Position numbers and translations under genes: made by a program. Below, piece after piece: positions 41,523 to 49,126 of a stretch of 51,750 nt of DNA; the first letter of the stretch is position 1, and the number at the start of each line of letters is the position of its first letter. This stretch comes from Acrocarpospora macrocephala. GTDB lineage: Bacteria > Actinomycetota > Actinomycetes > Streptosporangiales > Streptosporangiaceae. The notes under the pieces were generated by a model. The model was given only the letters and a program-made list of their open reading frames with translations. It did no database searches and had not been told where the DNA came from. The stretch is from assembly GCF_009687865.1 (NCBI RefSeq), contig NZ_BLAE01000083.1, positions 1 through 51,750 on the forward strand, written 5' to 3'.

Positions 41523-43148
41523 ATGGCTGAGCTCAGCACCCCGGATCTCCGCCGGCTCGTCGAGACCGACCGGGATCTCCGCCGACTCGTGGAGGACCGT
41601 GCCGAGCGGTACACCGACAGGACGTTCCTCCGGTTCGGCGGTTCCGACCTGTCCTACGGCGAGATCGACTCCCTCGCCGACCGTGCCGCCCAAGGCCTGA
41701 TCGCGGACGGAGCAGGCCGCGGCGACGCGGTGGCGATCATGATGCGGAACTCCCCCGACTGGCTGTCCGCCTGGTTCGGCGCCATCAAGATCGGCGCGAC
41801 GATCGTGCCGATCAACGTCGCGCTCCGCGGCGACGGCCTGGTCCACGTCCTGAACGACTCCCGGGCCGCCATCGTGATCGTCGACGCCGACCTGCTCCCC
41901 CAGCTGCAGGCCGTACTGGCGGAGCTCCCCCGCGTACGGCGCGTCGTCGTGCGCGCGGCCGGCGGCCAGACCGGCCACGGCACCGGGCACGCCGACATCC
42001 GGGAGTTCTTCGACCACCCCGCGGTCCGGCCGCCGGCGCTGGACCTGCGCACCAAAGACCCGGCGACCATCCTTTACACCTCCGGTACGACCGGTCCGGC
42101 CAAGGGCTGCCTGCTCCCGCACGGACAGTACGTCGCCGCCGCGCACCAGATGGCCGTCAACCTCGAGTACGACCGCTCCGACACCCTGTACTCGTGCCTG
42201 CCGTTGTTCCACATCAACGCGCAGAACTACTCCGTGCTCTCCGCCTGGACCACCGGCGCCACGCTGGCCCTGGACGCGACGTTCACCGCGTCCGGCTTCT
42301 GGCGGCGGATCATCGACACCGGCGCCACCGCGTTCAACATCATCGGTGGCATCCCGCAAATTCTCTGGAACCAGCCGCCGTCCGAGCTGGACCGGGCGCA
42401 CCAGGCCCGGGCCGCCTTCGGGGTGCCGGTGCCGCTGGAGATCTGGGAGCAGTGGGAGGAACGCTTCGGGGTGCGGATCGTGTACGCCTACGGGATGACC
42501 GAGAACGGGCTGCCGACGCTGTTTCCGTACGCCAACACCCCGGCGCCCGCGCACCTGCGCGGATCGGGCGGGCAGGCCAGCGCCAGTGCGGAGGTCGCGA
42601 TTCTGGACGAGGACGACCGGCTCGTCCCCGCCGGGACGGTCGGCGAGATCGCCACCCGGCCGAAGATCGCCCACACGATGATGCTGGAGTACTTCGGCAA
42701 CCCGGCCGCGACGGTCGCCGCGATCCGCAACAGCTGGTTCCACACCGGCGACCTCGGCTACCTGGACGAGGAGGGCTACCTCTTCTACGTCGACCGCAAG
42801 AAGGACGCCATGCGCCGCCGGGGTGAGATGGTGTCGAGCTGGGACGTCGAGTCCGTCGTGCGCAAGCACCCGTCGGTAGCGGACTGCGCCGCGTACGGGG
42901 TCCCCTCGCCGCTCGGCGAGGAAGAGATCATGATCGCCGTGGTGCCCGAGGCGAGTGGCGAGTTCGACCCCGCCGCGCTGCTGGAGTTCTGCCGCGAGCG
43001 GATGGCCTTGTTCCAGCTTCCGCGCTACGTCCGGGTCGTCGCGTCCCTCCCCAGGACCCAGACCGAGCGGATCGAGAAGTACAAGCTCCGCGCGGAGGGG
43101 ATCACGGCGGACACCTGGGACGCGACAGTGTCCCCCAGCGGACGCTGA
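41523..43148 (+). CDS. Acyl-CoA synthetase / AMP-dependent ligase (CaiC-like)
   Basis: A 541-residue ANL enzyme with canonical P-loop TILYTSGTTGPAKGCLLPH, YAYGMTENGLP, SWFHTGDLGYLDEEGYLFYVDRKKDAMRRRGEMVSSWDVE and a C-terminal lysine in TQTERIEKYKLR. It lies 15 bp after the thiolase gene in the same operon. It is the second acid-CoA ligase of the cluster and only loosely similar in motif detail to the one at 25112, so they probably activate different intermediates. Confidence 0.9.
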   Translation: MAELSTPDLRRLVETDRDLRRLVEDRAERYTDRTFLRFGGSDLSYGEIDSLADRAAQGLIADGAGRGDAVAIMMRNSPDWLSAWFGAIKIGATIVPINVALRGDGLVHVLNDSRAAIVIVDADLLPQLQAVLAELPRVRRVVVRAAGGQTGHGTGHADIREFFDHPAVRPPALDLRTKDPATILYTSGTTGPAKGCLLPHGQYVAAAHQMAVNLEYDRSDTLYSCLPLFHINAQNYSVLSAWTTGATLALDATFTASGFWRRIIDTGATAFNIIGGIPQILWNQPPSELDRAHQARAAFGVPVPLEIWEQWEERFGVRIVYAYGMTENGLPTLFPYANTPAPAHLRGSGGQASASAEVAILDEDDRLVPAGTVGEIATRPKIAHTMMLEYFGNPAATVAAIRNSWFHTGDLGYLDEEGYLFYVDRKKDAMRRRGEMVSSWDVESVVRKHPSVADCAAYGVPSPLGEEEIMIAVVPEASGEFDPAALLEFCRERMALFQLPRYVRVVASLPRTQTERIEKYKLRAEGITADTWDATVSPSGR

Positions 43149-43164
43149 GCGGGGTACTCGCGGC

Positions 43165-43170
43165 TATCGT
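43165..43170 (+). promoter_or_regulatory. Possible leaderless -10 element of the TetR gene
   Basis: TATCGT lies 6 nt before GTG 43177, the upstream candidate start of the TetR gene, matching the TANNNT leaderless pattern. It competes with a GGAG ribosome site before GTG 43210. Confidence 0.35.
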
Positions 43171-43209
43171 CGAACCGTGACAGGTAGCCGCCGAGCAGCG
43201 GGAGACGCC

Positions 43210-43884
43210 GTGGAGACCCCCGAGCCGCCTAACCCCCGCATCTCGCGGCGCCAGGCCTCGGCCGAGGAGAGCAGGCGCAAGCTTCTCGAGGCCGCCCTTT
43301 CCCACTTCTCCCGCCGGTCCTACGACGAGGTCACCGCCGCAGAGATCACCGACACCGCCGGCGTCGCGGCCGGTCTGCTGTTCCACCATTTCCAGAACAA
43401 GCGCGGCATCTACCTGGAGGCGCTGGCCGAGGCGACGCGCCGGCTCGAGGCCGCGCACGACACCGATCACGAGGCCGAGCCCGGCGTGCAGGTGCGCCAG
43501 ATGCTGCACCACCACTTCACCTATCTCATCGAGAACAGGGAACTCGCGCTCAACGTGATCCTCGCCCGCAACGCCGTCGGGCACGAGGCGTCCGACGCGT
43601 TCGAGCTCACCAGGTGGGACACCATCACCTGGGCCTGCCGGCTGCTCGACCTGGATCCCGACCATCCCGCGCTGCGCCTGATGTGGCGGACCTTTGGCGG
43701 TGCCTCGGACCAGCTGACCGTCACCCTGCTGCAGACCGGCCGGCCCTACGCCATCGACTCCCTCGTCGAGGCGCTCGTCGAGATCCTGGCAGGCGCGTTG
43801 CGGGGCGCCGCCGTACTGGACCCCGAGCTCGAGGTCGGCAAGGCGGTGGACGAGCTCAGGCGGCACAAGCCGTCGGCGAGGTAG
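43210..43884 (+). CDS. TetR family transcriptional regulator
   Basis: A 224-residue repressor. The TetR HTH is RRKLLEAALSHFSRRSYDEVTAAEITDTAGVAAGLLFHHFQNKRGIYLEAL (about residues 22-72), followed by an all-helical ligand domain with TRWDTITWACRLLDLDPDHPALRLMWRTFGG. GTG 43210 has GGAG 5 nt upstream; GTG 43177, with a leaderless-type -10, adds 11 residues. It is the only TetR gene in the window, sits at the centre of the catabolic cluster, 61 bp after the ligase gene, and is the best candidate for the protein that binds the seven TGTCAAC-N6-GTTGACA sites. The inducer would be a CoA ester or the substrate acid. Confidence 0.88.
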   Translation: METPEPPNPRISRRQASAEESRRKLLEAALSHFSRRSYDEVTAAEITDTAGVAAGLLFHHFQNKRGIYLEALAEATRRLEAAHDTDHEAEPGVQVRQMLHHHFTYLIENRELALNVILARNAVGHEASDAFELTRWDTITWACRLLDLDPDHPALRLMWRTFGGASDQLTVTLLQTGRPYAIDSLVEALVEILAGALRGAAVLDPELEVGKAVDELRRHKPSAR

Positions 43885-43896
43885 CACGCACCGCCC

Positions 43897-44103
43897 TCAG
43901 GTGTCGTCCTTCACGTCGCCGACCAGGGAGATCGCCTCCATCGGGCAGGCGTACGCGGCCTCACGCAGCTCGCTCTCGGTCCACTGCCCGGACGGCAGGA
44001 AGACCGCCTGCCCCTCGTCGTCGAAGTCGAACGCGCCCGGGGCGTGCTGCACGCACATGCCGACCCCGGCGCATCTGTCGTGGTCGACCTCGGCGGCTGT
44101 CAT
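43897..44103 (-). CDS. Ferredoxin, P450 redox partner
   Basis: A 68-residue single-cluster ferredoxin: CAGVGMC (Cys-x5-Cys) near residues 11-17 and a third Cys in ACPMEAI near the end, leaving no second cysteine in the first motif. This pattern fits the 3Fe-4S ferredoxins that feed bacterial CYPs. The charged middle section FDFDDEGQAVFLPSGQWTESELREAAYACP is typical. The ATG overlaps the P450 stop by 4 bp, so the two are co-translated. No ferredoxin reductase gene is present. Confidence 0.92.
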   Translation of the reverse strand: MTAAEVDHDRCAGVGMCVQHAPGAFDFDDEGQAVFLPSGQWTESELREAAYACPMEAISLVGDVKDDT

Positions 44104-45344
44104 GACTCGTGGAAGGTGACGTGCAGCTGGGTGAGGCTGCGGGAGACCACCGTCGGCGCGTAACGCAGCTCCTGCTCGTGGATCGTGTAGCGGGGGAACG
44201 CCTGCGACAGGCCGCGGAACGCCTCCTCCGCCTCCAGCCGGGCGAGCGGGGCCCCGAGGCAGGTGTGGATCCCCTGGCCGAACGCGGTGTGCTTGTTCGG
44301 CCTGCGCGCGATGTCGAGCCGTTCCGGGTCGGTGAAACCGGCGGGATCGCGGTTGGCGGCGTGCTGCACGAGCAGCACCCGGTCACCGGCCTCGATCCGC
44401 TGGCCGGCCAGCTCCAGCGGCTCCTTCGCCCAGCGGGCCTGGGCCCGGATCGGCCCGTCGAAGCGCAGCACCTCGTCCGCGGCGGAGCGCGCCAGCGTGG
44501 GGTCCGCGCGCAGCCGGGCCCACTGGTCGGGGAACTGGTCGAACGCGACCATGCCATTGGCCAGCAGGTTCATCGTCGTCTCGTGGCCGGCGAACACCAT
44601 CAAGATCGCGTTTGCGACCACCTCGTCGTCGGTGAACGCGTCGCCGCCGTCCGCGGCCTGCAGCATGCCCGAGATCAGGTCCTCCCGGGGATCCCGCCGC
44701 CGCTCGGCGATGACCGGCTTGAGGAACTCGGCGAGATCGTGCATCGCCTGCTCGCCCTTGCGCATCCGGTCGGTGTCGTTGCCCCGTACGAAGATCACCG
44801 CCCCCAGGTCCTCGGACCACTTCCGCACCGACTCCCGGGCCTCGGCGGGTACGCCCAGGTACTCCGCGATGACCACCACCGGGAGGGTGAACGCGAAGCG
44901 GGCGAAGAAGTCGACCTCCCGCTGTCCCCGCATCGGCTCGATGAGCGAGCTGACGAGCTCCTGGATCCGCGGCCGGAGCACCTCGACGCTGCGCGGGGTG
45001 AAGGCCTTGTTGACCAGCTTGCGCATCCGGGTGTGGTACGGCGGATCCTTCCACACGAAGATCTGCGACAGCAGTCTGAAGAGCTGCTGGTACTGGGACG
45101 ACGCCTCGCTGAGGTCCTCTCCGAACGGACCCGAGAAGCGGTCCGAGGACAGTTTCGTGTGGTTCCGGAAGCCTTCGACGACCTCCGGGTATCCGGTGAC
45201 GATCCAGCCGTTCCACCGCTTGTTCCAGTAGACGGAGCGGGTCTCCCGGAGCCGCCGGTAGTACTGGAACGGCCGGTCGATCGCCTCGGGCGACAGCAGG
45301 TCGTCGAGATCGGGTGGGTTGTCCGGCAGGACTGTCTCGCTCAC
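44100..45344 (-). CDS. Cytochrome P450
   Basis: A 414-residue soluble bacterial P450. Heme motif AFGQGIHTCLGAPLAR with Cys362, I-helix oxygen-activation motif AGHETT at 252-257, and ExxR (EVLR) at 291-294; the KDPPYHTRMRKLVNKAFTPR region near 100-118 is the usual C-helix segment. It should hydroxylate a pathway substrate, fed by the ferredoxin encoded next to it. Its start at 45344 lies 86 bp from operator copy 6, and it is divergent from the E1-like gene. Confidence 0.93.
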   Translation of the reverse strand: MSETVLPDNPPDLDDLLSPEAIDRPFQYYRRLRETRSVYWNKRWNGWIVTGYPEVVEGFRNHTKLSSDRFSGPFGEDLSEASSQYQQLFRLLSQIFVWKDPPYHTRMRKLVNKAFTPRSVEVLRPRIQELVSSLIEPMRGQREVDFFARFAFTLPVVVIAEYLGVPAEARESVRKWSEDLGAVIFVRGNDTDRMRKGEQAMHDLAEFLKPVIAERRRDPREDLISGMLQAADGGDAFTDDEVVANAILMVFAGHETTMNLLANGMVAFDQFPDQWARLRADPTLARSAADEVLRFDGPIRAQARWAKEPLELAGQRIEAGDRVLLVQHAANRDPAGFTDPERLDIARRPNKHTAFGQGIHTCLGAPLARLEAEEAFRGLSQAFPRYTIHEQELRYAPTVVSRSLTQLHVTFHES

Positions 45345-45429
45345 TGCCGCCTCCGTTCGTATCCGCTCTTACGGGCGCGTCGCCGCACCTCTGCTCGCCG
45401 GCCCGACTGTAGGCAGTGCCTCGCCGAAG

Positions 45430-45449
45430 TGTCAACACAGTCGTTGACG
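45430..45449. promoter_or_regulatory. TetR-type operator copy 6 (TGTCAAC-N6-GTTGACG)
   Basis: TGTCAAC-ACAGTC-GTTGACG, one mismatch in the last arm base. It lies 86 bp upstream of the leftward P450 gene and is centred 76 bp from copy 7. Confidence 0.78.
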
Positions 45450-45500
45450 TACCTGGAGACAGGGGGCGGACGCTGTCGCTCGTCACCCAGCGATGAGACC

Positions 45501-45530
45501 AGCTATGTCAACGGGAATGTTGACATAGCT
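45501..45530. promoter_or_regulatory. TetR-type operator copy 7, extended palindrome
   Basis: The best copy. Arms AGCTATGTCAAC (45501-45512) and GTTGACATAGCT (45519-45530) are perfectly complementary over 12 bp around a 6-bp centre, GGGAAT. It lies 55 bp before the TTG start of the E1-like gene, in the divergent gap with the P450. Confidence 0.88.
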
Positions 45531-45584
45531 GTTCAGGGACTCTCTAATGGAGCGCACCGCTTGCCTTCCTGGAAGGATTCCCCG

Positions 45585-47909
45585 TTGACCGCCGACATCA
45601 GCACGGAACACGCCATCGGGCACCTGGAGACGCTGCGCACGATCGAGCAGCGGGTGCTGTGGCTGTCGACCGCGATCGTCGACCATGCGAACCGGGTGCG
45701 GCCCAACCCGACCGGGCTGAAGGTCGGCGGGCACCAGGCTTCGTCGGCGTCGATGACCACGATCATGACCGCGCTGTGGTTCGAGCAACTGCGGGCCGGC
45801 GACCGGGTCTCGGTCAAACCGCATGCCTCCCCGGTGCTGCACGCGATCAACTACGTGCTCGGTACCCTGGACCAGTCCTACCTGACGACATTGCGGTCCT
45901 TCGGCGGGTTGCAGTCCTACCCTTCGCGGTCGAAGGACCCGGATCCGGTCGACTACTCCACCGGCTCGGTCGGGATCGGCGCCACGGCGCCGATCTGGGG
46001 TGCGCTCGCGCGCCGCTACGTCTCCACCCTGGGTGACCAGGCCGGGACAGGCCGCCAGTACTCGCTGGTCGGGGACGCCGAGCTCGACGAGGGCGCGGTG
46101 TGGGAGGCTATCTGCGACCCGATGGTCGCCGAACTCGGCGAGGTCGTGTGGATCGTCGATTTGAACCGGCAGTCCCTGGACCGGGTCGTGCCCGACATCG
46201 GCGCCCCGCGATTGCAGGGCATGTTCGACGCCGCGGGCTGGCAGGTCCTCACCGTCAAGTACGGCCACCTGCTGGAGGAGCTGTTCACCCGGCCCGGCGG
46301 GGAGCACCTGCGCCGCCGCATCGACGAGATGCCCAATCCCGAGTACCAGCGGCTGCTCCGCTGCACCCTCGCCCAGCTGCGCGAACGGCTGCCCGGCACC
46401 GGCGACGACGCCGGCGTGCCGGCCTCCCTCGTCGCCTCCCTGGACGACGCCACGCTGCACGCCGCGATCCGCAACCTCGGCGGGCACGACCTGCGCGCGA
46501 TCGGAGACGCCTTCGCCGCGATCGACGACACCCGGCCCACCGTGATCTTCGCCTACACGGTCAAGGGCTTCGGGCTCCCCTCCGAAGGACACCCGCAGAA
46601 TCACTCCTCGCTGCTGTCCGAGGAGCAGATGCGCGATCTCGCCGCCCGGTGCGGGACCTCGCTGGAGAATCCGTGGGAGCCCTTCGCGGAGGGCACCGAG
46701 GCAGCGCGGCTGTGCACGGTCACGGCACAGCGGCTGCGCCGTGACCCGATCGACCCTGTCCCGGCGCCCGCGCTACCGGCCGACATCGGCCGCACCCCTG
46801 CCGGGAAGGCCACCACCCAGGCCGCGCTCGGCCGGGCATTGCTCGACCTGACCCGCTCCGCCCCCGACGCCGCCCGCCGGATCGTGACGCTGTGCCCCGA
46901 CGTGTCGTCGTCGACGAACCTGGGCGGCTGGGTGAACAAGGTCGGCGTCTGGTCACCCGACGAGCGCCAGAACTGGTTCGAGGACGACCCCGAGACGATC
47001 CTGCACTGGCGGGAACGCCCGACCGGGCAGCACATCGAGCTCGGCATCGCCGAGGGCAACCTCGTCGGCGCGCTCGGCGAGCTCGGCGCCACCTGGTCCC
47101 GCTGGGGCCAGCCGCTGCTGCCGATCGGGGTGCTCTACGACCCGTTCGTCGAACGCGCCCTGGAACCCTGGTCGTTCGGGATCTACGCGGGCGGGCAGTC
47201 GATCCTGGTCGGTACCCCCTCCGGGGTCACCCTGGCCCCCGAGGGCGGGGCACACCAGTCGATCACCACCCCGTCCGTCGGGCTGGAACAACCCGGCTGC
47301 ATCACGTACGAACCCGCGTTCGCCCTCGACACCGAATGGACCCTGCTCGCCTCCCTCGCCCGCCTCGGTCGCCCCGACGGCAGCTCGGCCTACCTACGGC
47401 TGTCCACCCGCCCGGTCGAGCAGTCACTCGCCGCGGTCCCCGCCGACCCGGCCGCCCGGGAACGACGCCGCCGCCAGGTCGTCGCGGGCGCCTACCTACT
47501 CCGCCGGGCCGACGCCGACACCCCCGCGCTGACGATCGCCGCGATGGGCGCGACCGTGCCCGAAGCCCTCGCCGCCGCCGAACGGCTCGAATCGCTCGGC
47601 ACCCCCGTCGACGTCGTCTGCGTGACGAGCCCCGGCCTGCTCTTCGACGCCGTCCAGGCCCGCGCCGGCCGCGGCGCCGCCGAGACGTGGATCCTCGACG
47701 CCGCCTTCCCCGCCCGCCGGGCCGCGCCGCTCGTCACCCTCCTGGACGGGCACCCACACACCCTCGCCTTCCTCGCCGGGATCAACCAGATCCGCGCCAT
47801 CCACCTCGGCGTCACCCGGTTCGGCCAGTCCGGGGACCTGGAATCGGTGTACCGCTACCACGGCCTCGACACCGACAGCGTCGTCGCCGCAGGCCTCGAC
47901 CTCCTCTGA
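45585..47909 (+). CDS. Homodimeric pyruvate-dehydrogenase-E1-like (transketolase-fold) enzyme
   Basis: A 774-residue thiamine-diphosphate enzyme related to AceE. Motifs: HQASSASMTTIMTALWFEQL, STGSVGIGATAPIWGA near 126-140, ThDP motif GDAELDEG (163-170) followed by VDLNRQSLDR, and a C-terminal transketolase-like domain (LGIAEGNLVGALGELGATWSRWG; YRYHGLD at the end). It is over 100 residues shorter than AceE (about 890), and no E2 or E3 gene is near. The start is TTG 45585, with AAGGA 7 nt upstream; the frame is open far upstream but crosses operator DNA. It should decarboxylate a 2-oxo acid, possibly a cleavage product such as pyruvate. Confidence 0.82.
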   Translation: MTADISTEHAIGHLETLRTIEQRVLWLSTAIVDHANRVRPNPTGLKVGGHQASSASMTTIMTALWFEQLRAGDRVSVKPHASPVLHAINYVLGTLDQSYLTTLRSFGGLQSYPSRSKDPDPVDYSTGSVGIGATAPIWGALARRYVSTLGDQAGTGRQYSLVGDAELDEGAVWEAICDPMVAELGEVVWIVDLNRQSLDRVVPDIGAPRLQGMFDAAGWQVLTVKYGHLLEELFTRPGGEHLRRRIDEMPNPEYQRLLRCTLAQLRERLPGTGDDAGVPASLVASLDDATLHAAIRNLGGHDLRAIGDAFAAIDDTRPTVIFAYTVKGFGLPSEGHPQNHSSLLSEEQMRDLAARCGTSLENPWEPFAEGTEAARLCTVTAQRLRRDPIDPVPAPALPADIGRTPAGKATTQAALGRALLDLTRSAPDAARRIVTLCPDVSSSTNLGGWVNKVGVWSPDERQNWFEDDPETILHWRERPTGQHIELGIAEGNLVGALGELGATWSRWGQPLLPIGVLYDPFVERALEPWSFGIYAGGQSILVGTPSGVTLAPEGGAHQSITTPSVGLEQPGCITYEPAFALDTEWTLLASLARLGRPDGSSAYLRLSTRPVEQSLAAVPADPAARERRRRQVVAGAYLLRRADADTPALTIAAMGATVPEALAAAERLESLGTPVDVVCVTSPGLLFDAVQARAGRGAAETWILDAAFPARRAAPLVTLLDGHPHTLAFLAGINQIRAIHLGVTRFGQSGDLESVYRYHGLDTDSVVAAGLDLL

Positions 47910-47940
47910 ACCGACCTCCCCGACCCTGCGCTGCCAGGAT

Positions 47941-47946
47941 TAAAGT
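47941..47946 (+). promoter_or_regulatory. Probable leaderless -10 element of the LtrA-like gene
   Basis: TAAAGT ends 6 nt before GTG 47953, matching the leaderless TANNNT pattern. The gene has no Shine-Dalgarno sequence. Confidence 0.5.
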
Positions 47947-47952
47947 TGCGAC

Positions 47953-49080
47953 GTGGCAGTCCCCTCCCCGCCCGTGGCCCGCGTGAGCACGCTCGAGCTG
48001 TTCTTCGACCTGGTCTTCGTGTTCGCCGCCACCCAGCTGACCGCCACGCTGGCCAACCATCTGACCTGGGCCGGGACCGCCGAGGCGGTCCTGATGCTCG
48101 CGACCATCATGTGGATGTACAGCGCGTACGCCTGGCTGACCAACGCGATCGTGCCGAACAGCCCGGGCCGCCGGGCCCTCATGCTGGTCGGGATGGCCGG
48201 CTTCCTGATCATGGCGCAGGCGATCCCGGCCGCGTTCACCTCGGCCGGGTGGGCGTTCGGGCTCGGGTACTTCGTGGCCAACGCTGTCCACACCGGACTG
48301 TTCGCGCTGGCCGGTGGACCCGGGATGGTCCGGGCGTTCCGGACGCTGGCACCGCTGAACCTGCTGAGCGCGACGATCATCCTTGTCGGCGGGTTCACCC
48401 CGGGCGGGTGGCGGTGGGGCCTGTGGATCCTGGCGGTCCTGATTCAACGGGCCTCGCCGTATATCGATCCGGTCGACAGGTTCATCATCTCGCCGTCGCA
48501 CTTCGTCGAACGGCACGGGCTCATCATCATCGTCGCTCTCGGTGAGTCGTTGGTCGTCATCGGGGCGGGGGCCGCCGGGGTTGAGCTGGACCTGCCGCTG
48601 GTCGTGGTCGGCGTGCTCAGCCTGTCGATCGCGTACCTGATGTGGTGGATCTACTTCGGCGACGACGAGCGGGCCGAGTCGGCGCTGGAGGCGGTCGAGC
48701 CGCGCCAGCGGGCCCGGGCCGCATTCAACGCCTACGGCTGGGCCTACCTCGGGCTGCTCCTCGGCATCGTCGCGGTGGCGGCCGGCATCAAGAAGGCGGT
48801 CGGCCATGCCTCCGGGCACCTCGAACTTCCGCAGGCGGCCCTGCTAGCGGCCGGACTAGCCGTGTACCTCCTCTCCGACGTCGCATTCCGGCTGGTGTTG
48901 CGCATCGGGCCCGTCCGGTTCCGGGCCGCGGCCGCCGTGGCGGTACTCGCCACGATCCCGGCCGGGATCGCCCTCGGCCTGGCCCAGTTGGCCGCACTGC
49001 TCGCCGTACTGACCGGAATGCTCTACCTCGAGGACCGGGCCGGCGGGAGGCGCTGGTCGTACCAACGGTTGCGGCCCTAA
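47953..49080 (+). CDS. Low-temperature-requirement A (LtrA) family membrane protein
   Basis: A 375-residue integral membrane protein with about 11 hydrophobic helices. The family signature VSTLELFFDLVFVFAATQLTATL is at residues 11-33, with HFVERHGLIIIVALGESLVVIGAGAAG near 190 and YLMWWIYFGDDERAESALE near 230, all typical of the LtrA (DUF1211-type) family. Named from a cold-growth mutant in Listeria, its molecular role is unknown. The gene is a separate unit downstream of the E1-like gene and converges on the sigma-factor pair. Confidence 0.88.
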   Translation: MAVPSPPVARVSTLELFFDLVFVFAATQLTATLANHLTWAGTAEAVLMLATIMWMYSAYAWLTNAIVPNSPGRRALMLVGMAGFLIMAQAIPAAFTSAGWAFGLGYFVANAVHTGLFALAGGPGMVRAFRTLAPLNLLSATIILVGGFTPGGWRWGLWILAVLIQRASPYIDPVDRFIISPSHFVERHGLIIIVALGESLVVIGAGAAGVELDLPLVVVGVLSLSIAYLMWWIYFGDDERAESALEAVEPRQRARAAFNAYGWAYLGLLLGIVAVAAGIKKAVGHASGHLELPQAALLAAGLAVYLLSDVAFRLVLRIGPVRFRAAAAVAVLATIPAGIALGLAQLAALLAVLTGMLYLEDRAGGRRWSYQRLRP

Positions 49081-49126
49081 GACCTGCGACTTTCAGGCCG
49101 AATTTTGAGTCAGCCACGGGGGCGCT

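Noticed and set aside
44109-45584. Upstream extension of the E1-like open frame giving 1266 codons
   Set aside because: The extension is antisense to the P450 and crosses both operator copies; the TTG at 45585 with AAGGA is the supported start.
25112-47909. Assignment of the catabolic cluster to steroid degradation
   Set aside because: Thiolase, ligase, P450 and TetR genes are suggestive, but no KstD, KshA, HsaA-D or Mce genes occur and the operator is unlike KstR or KstR2 sites.
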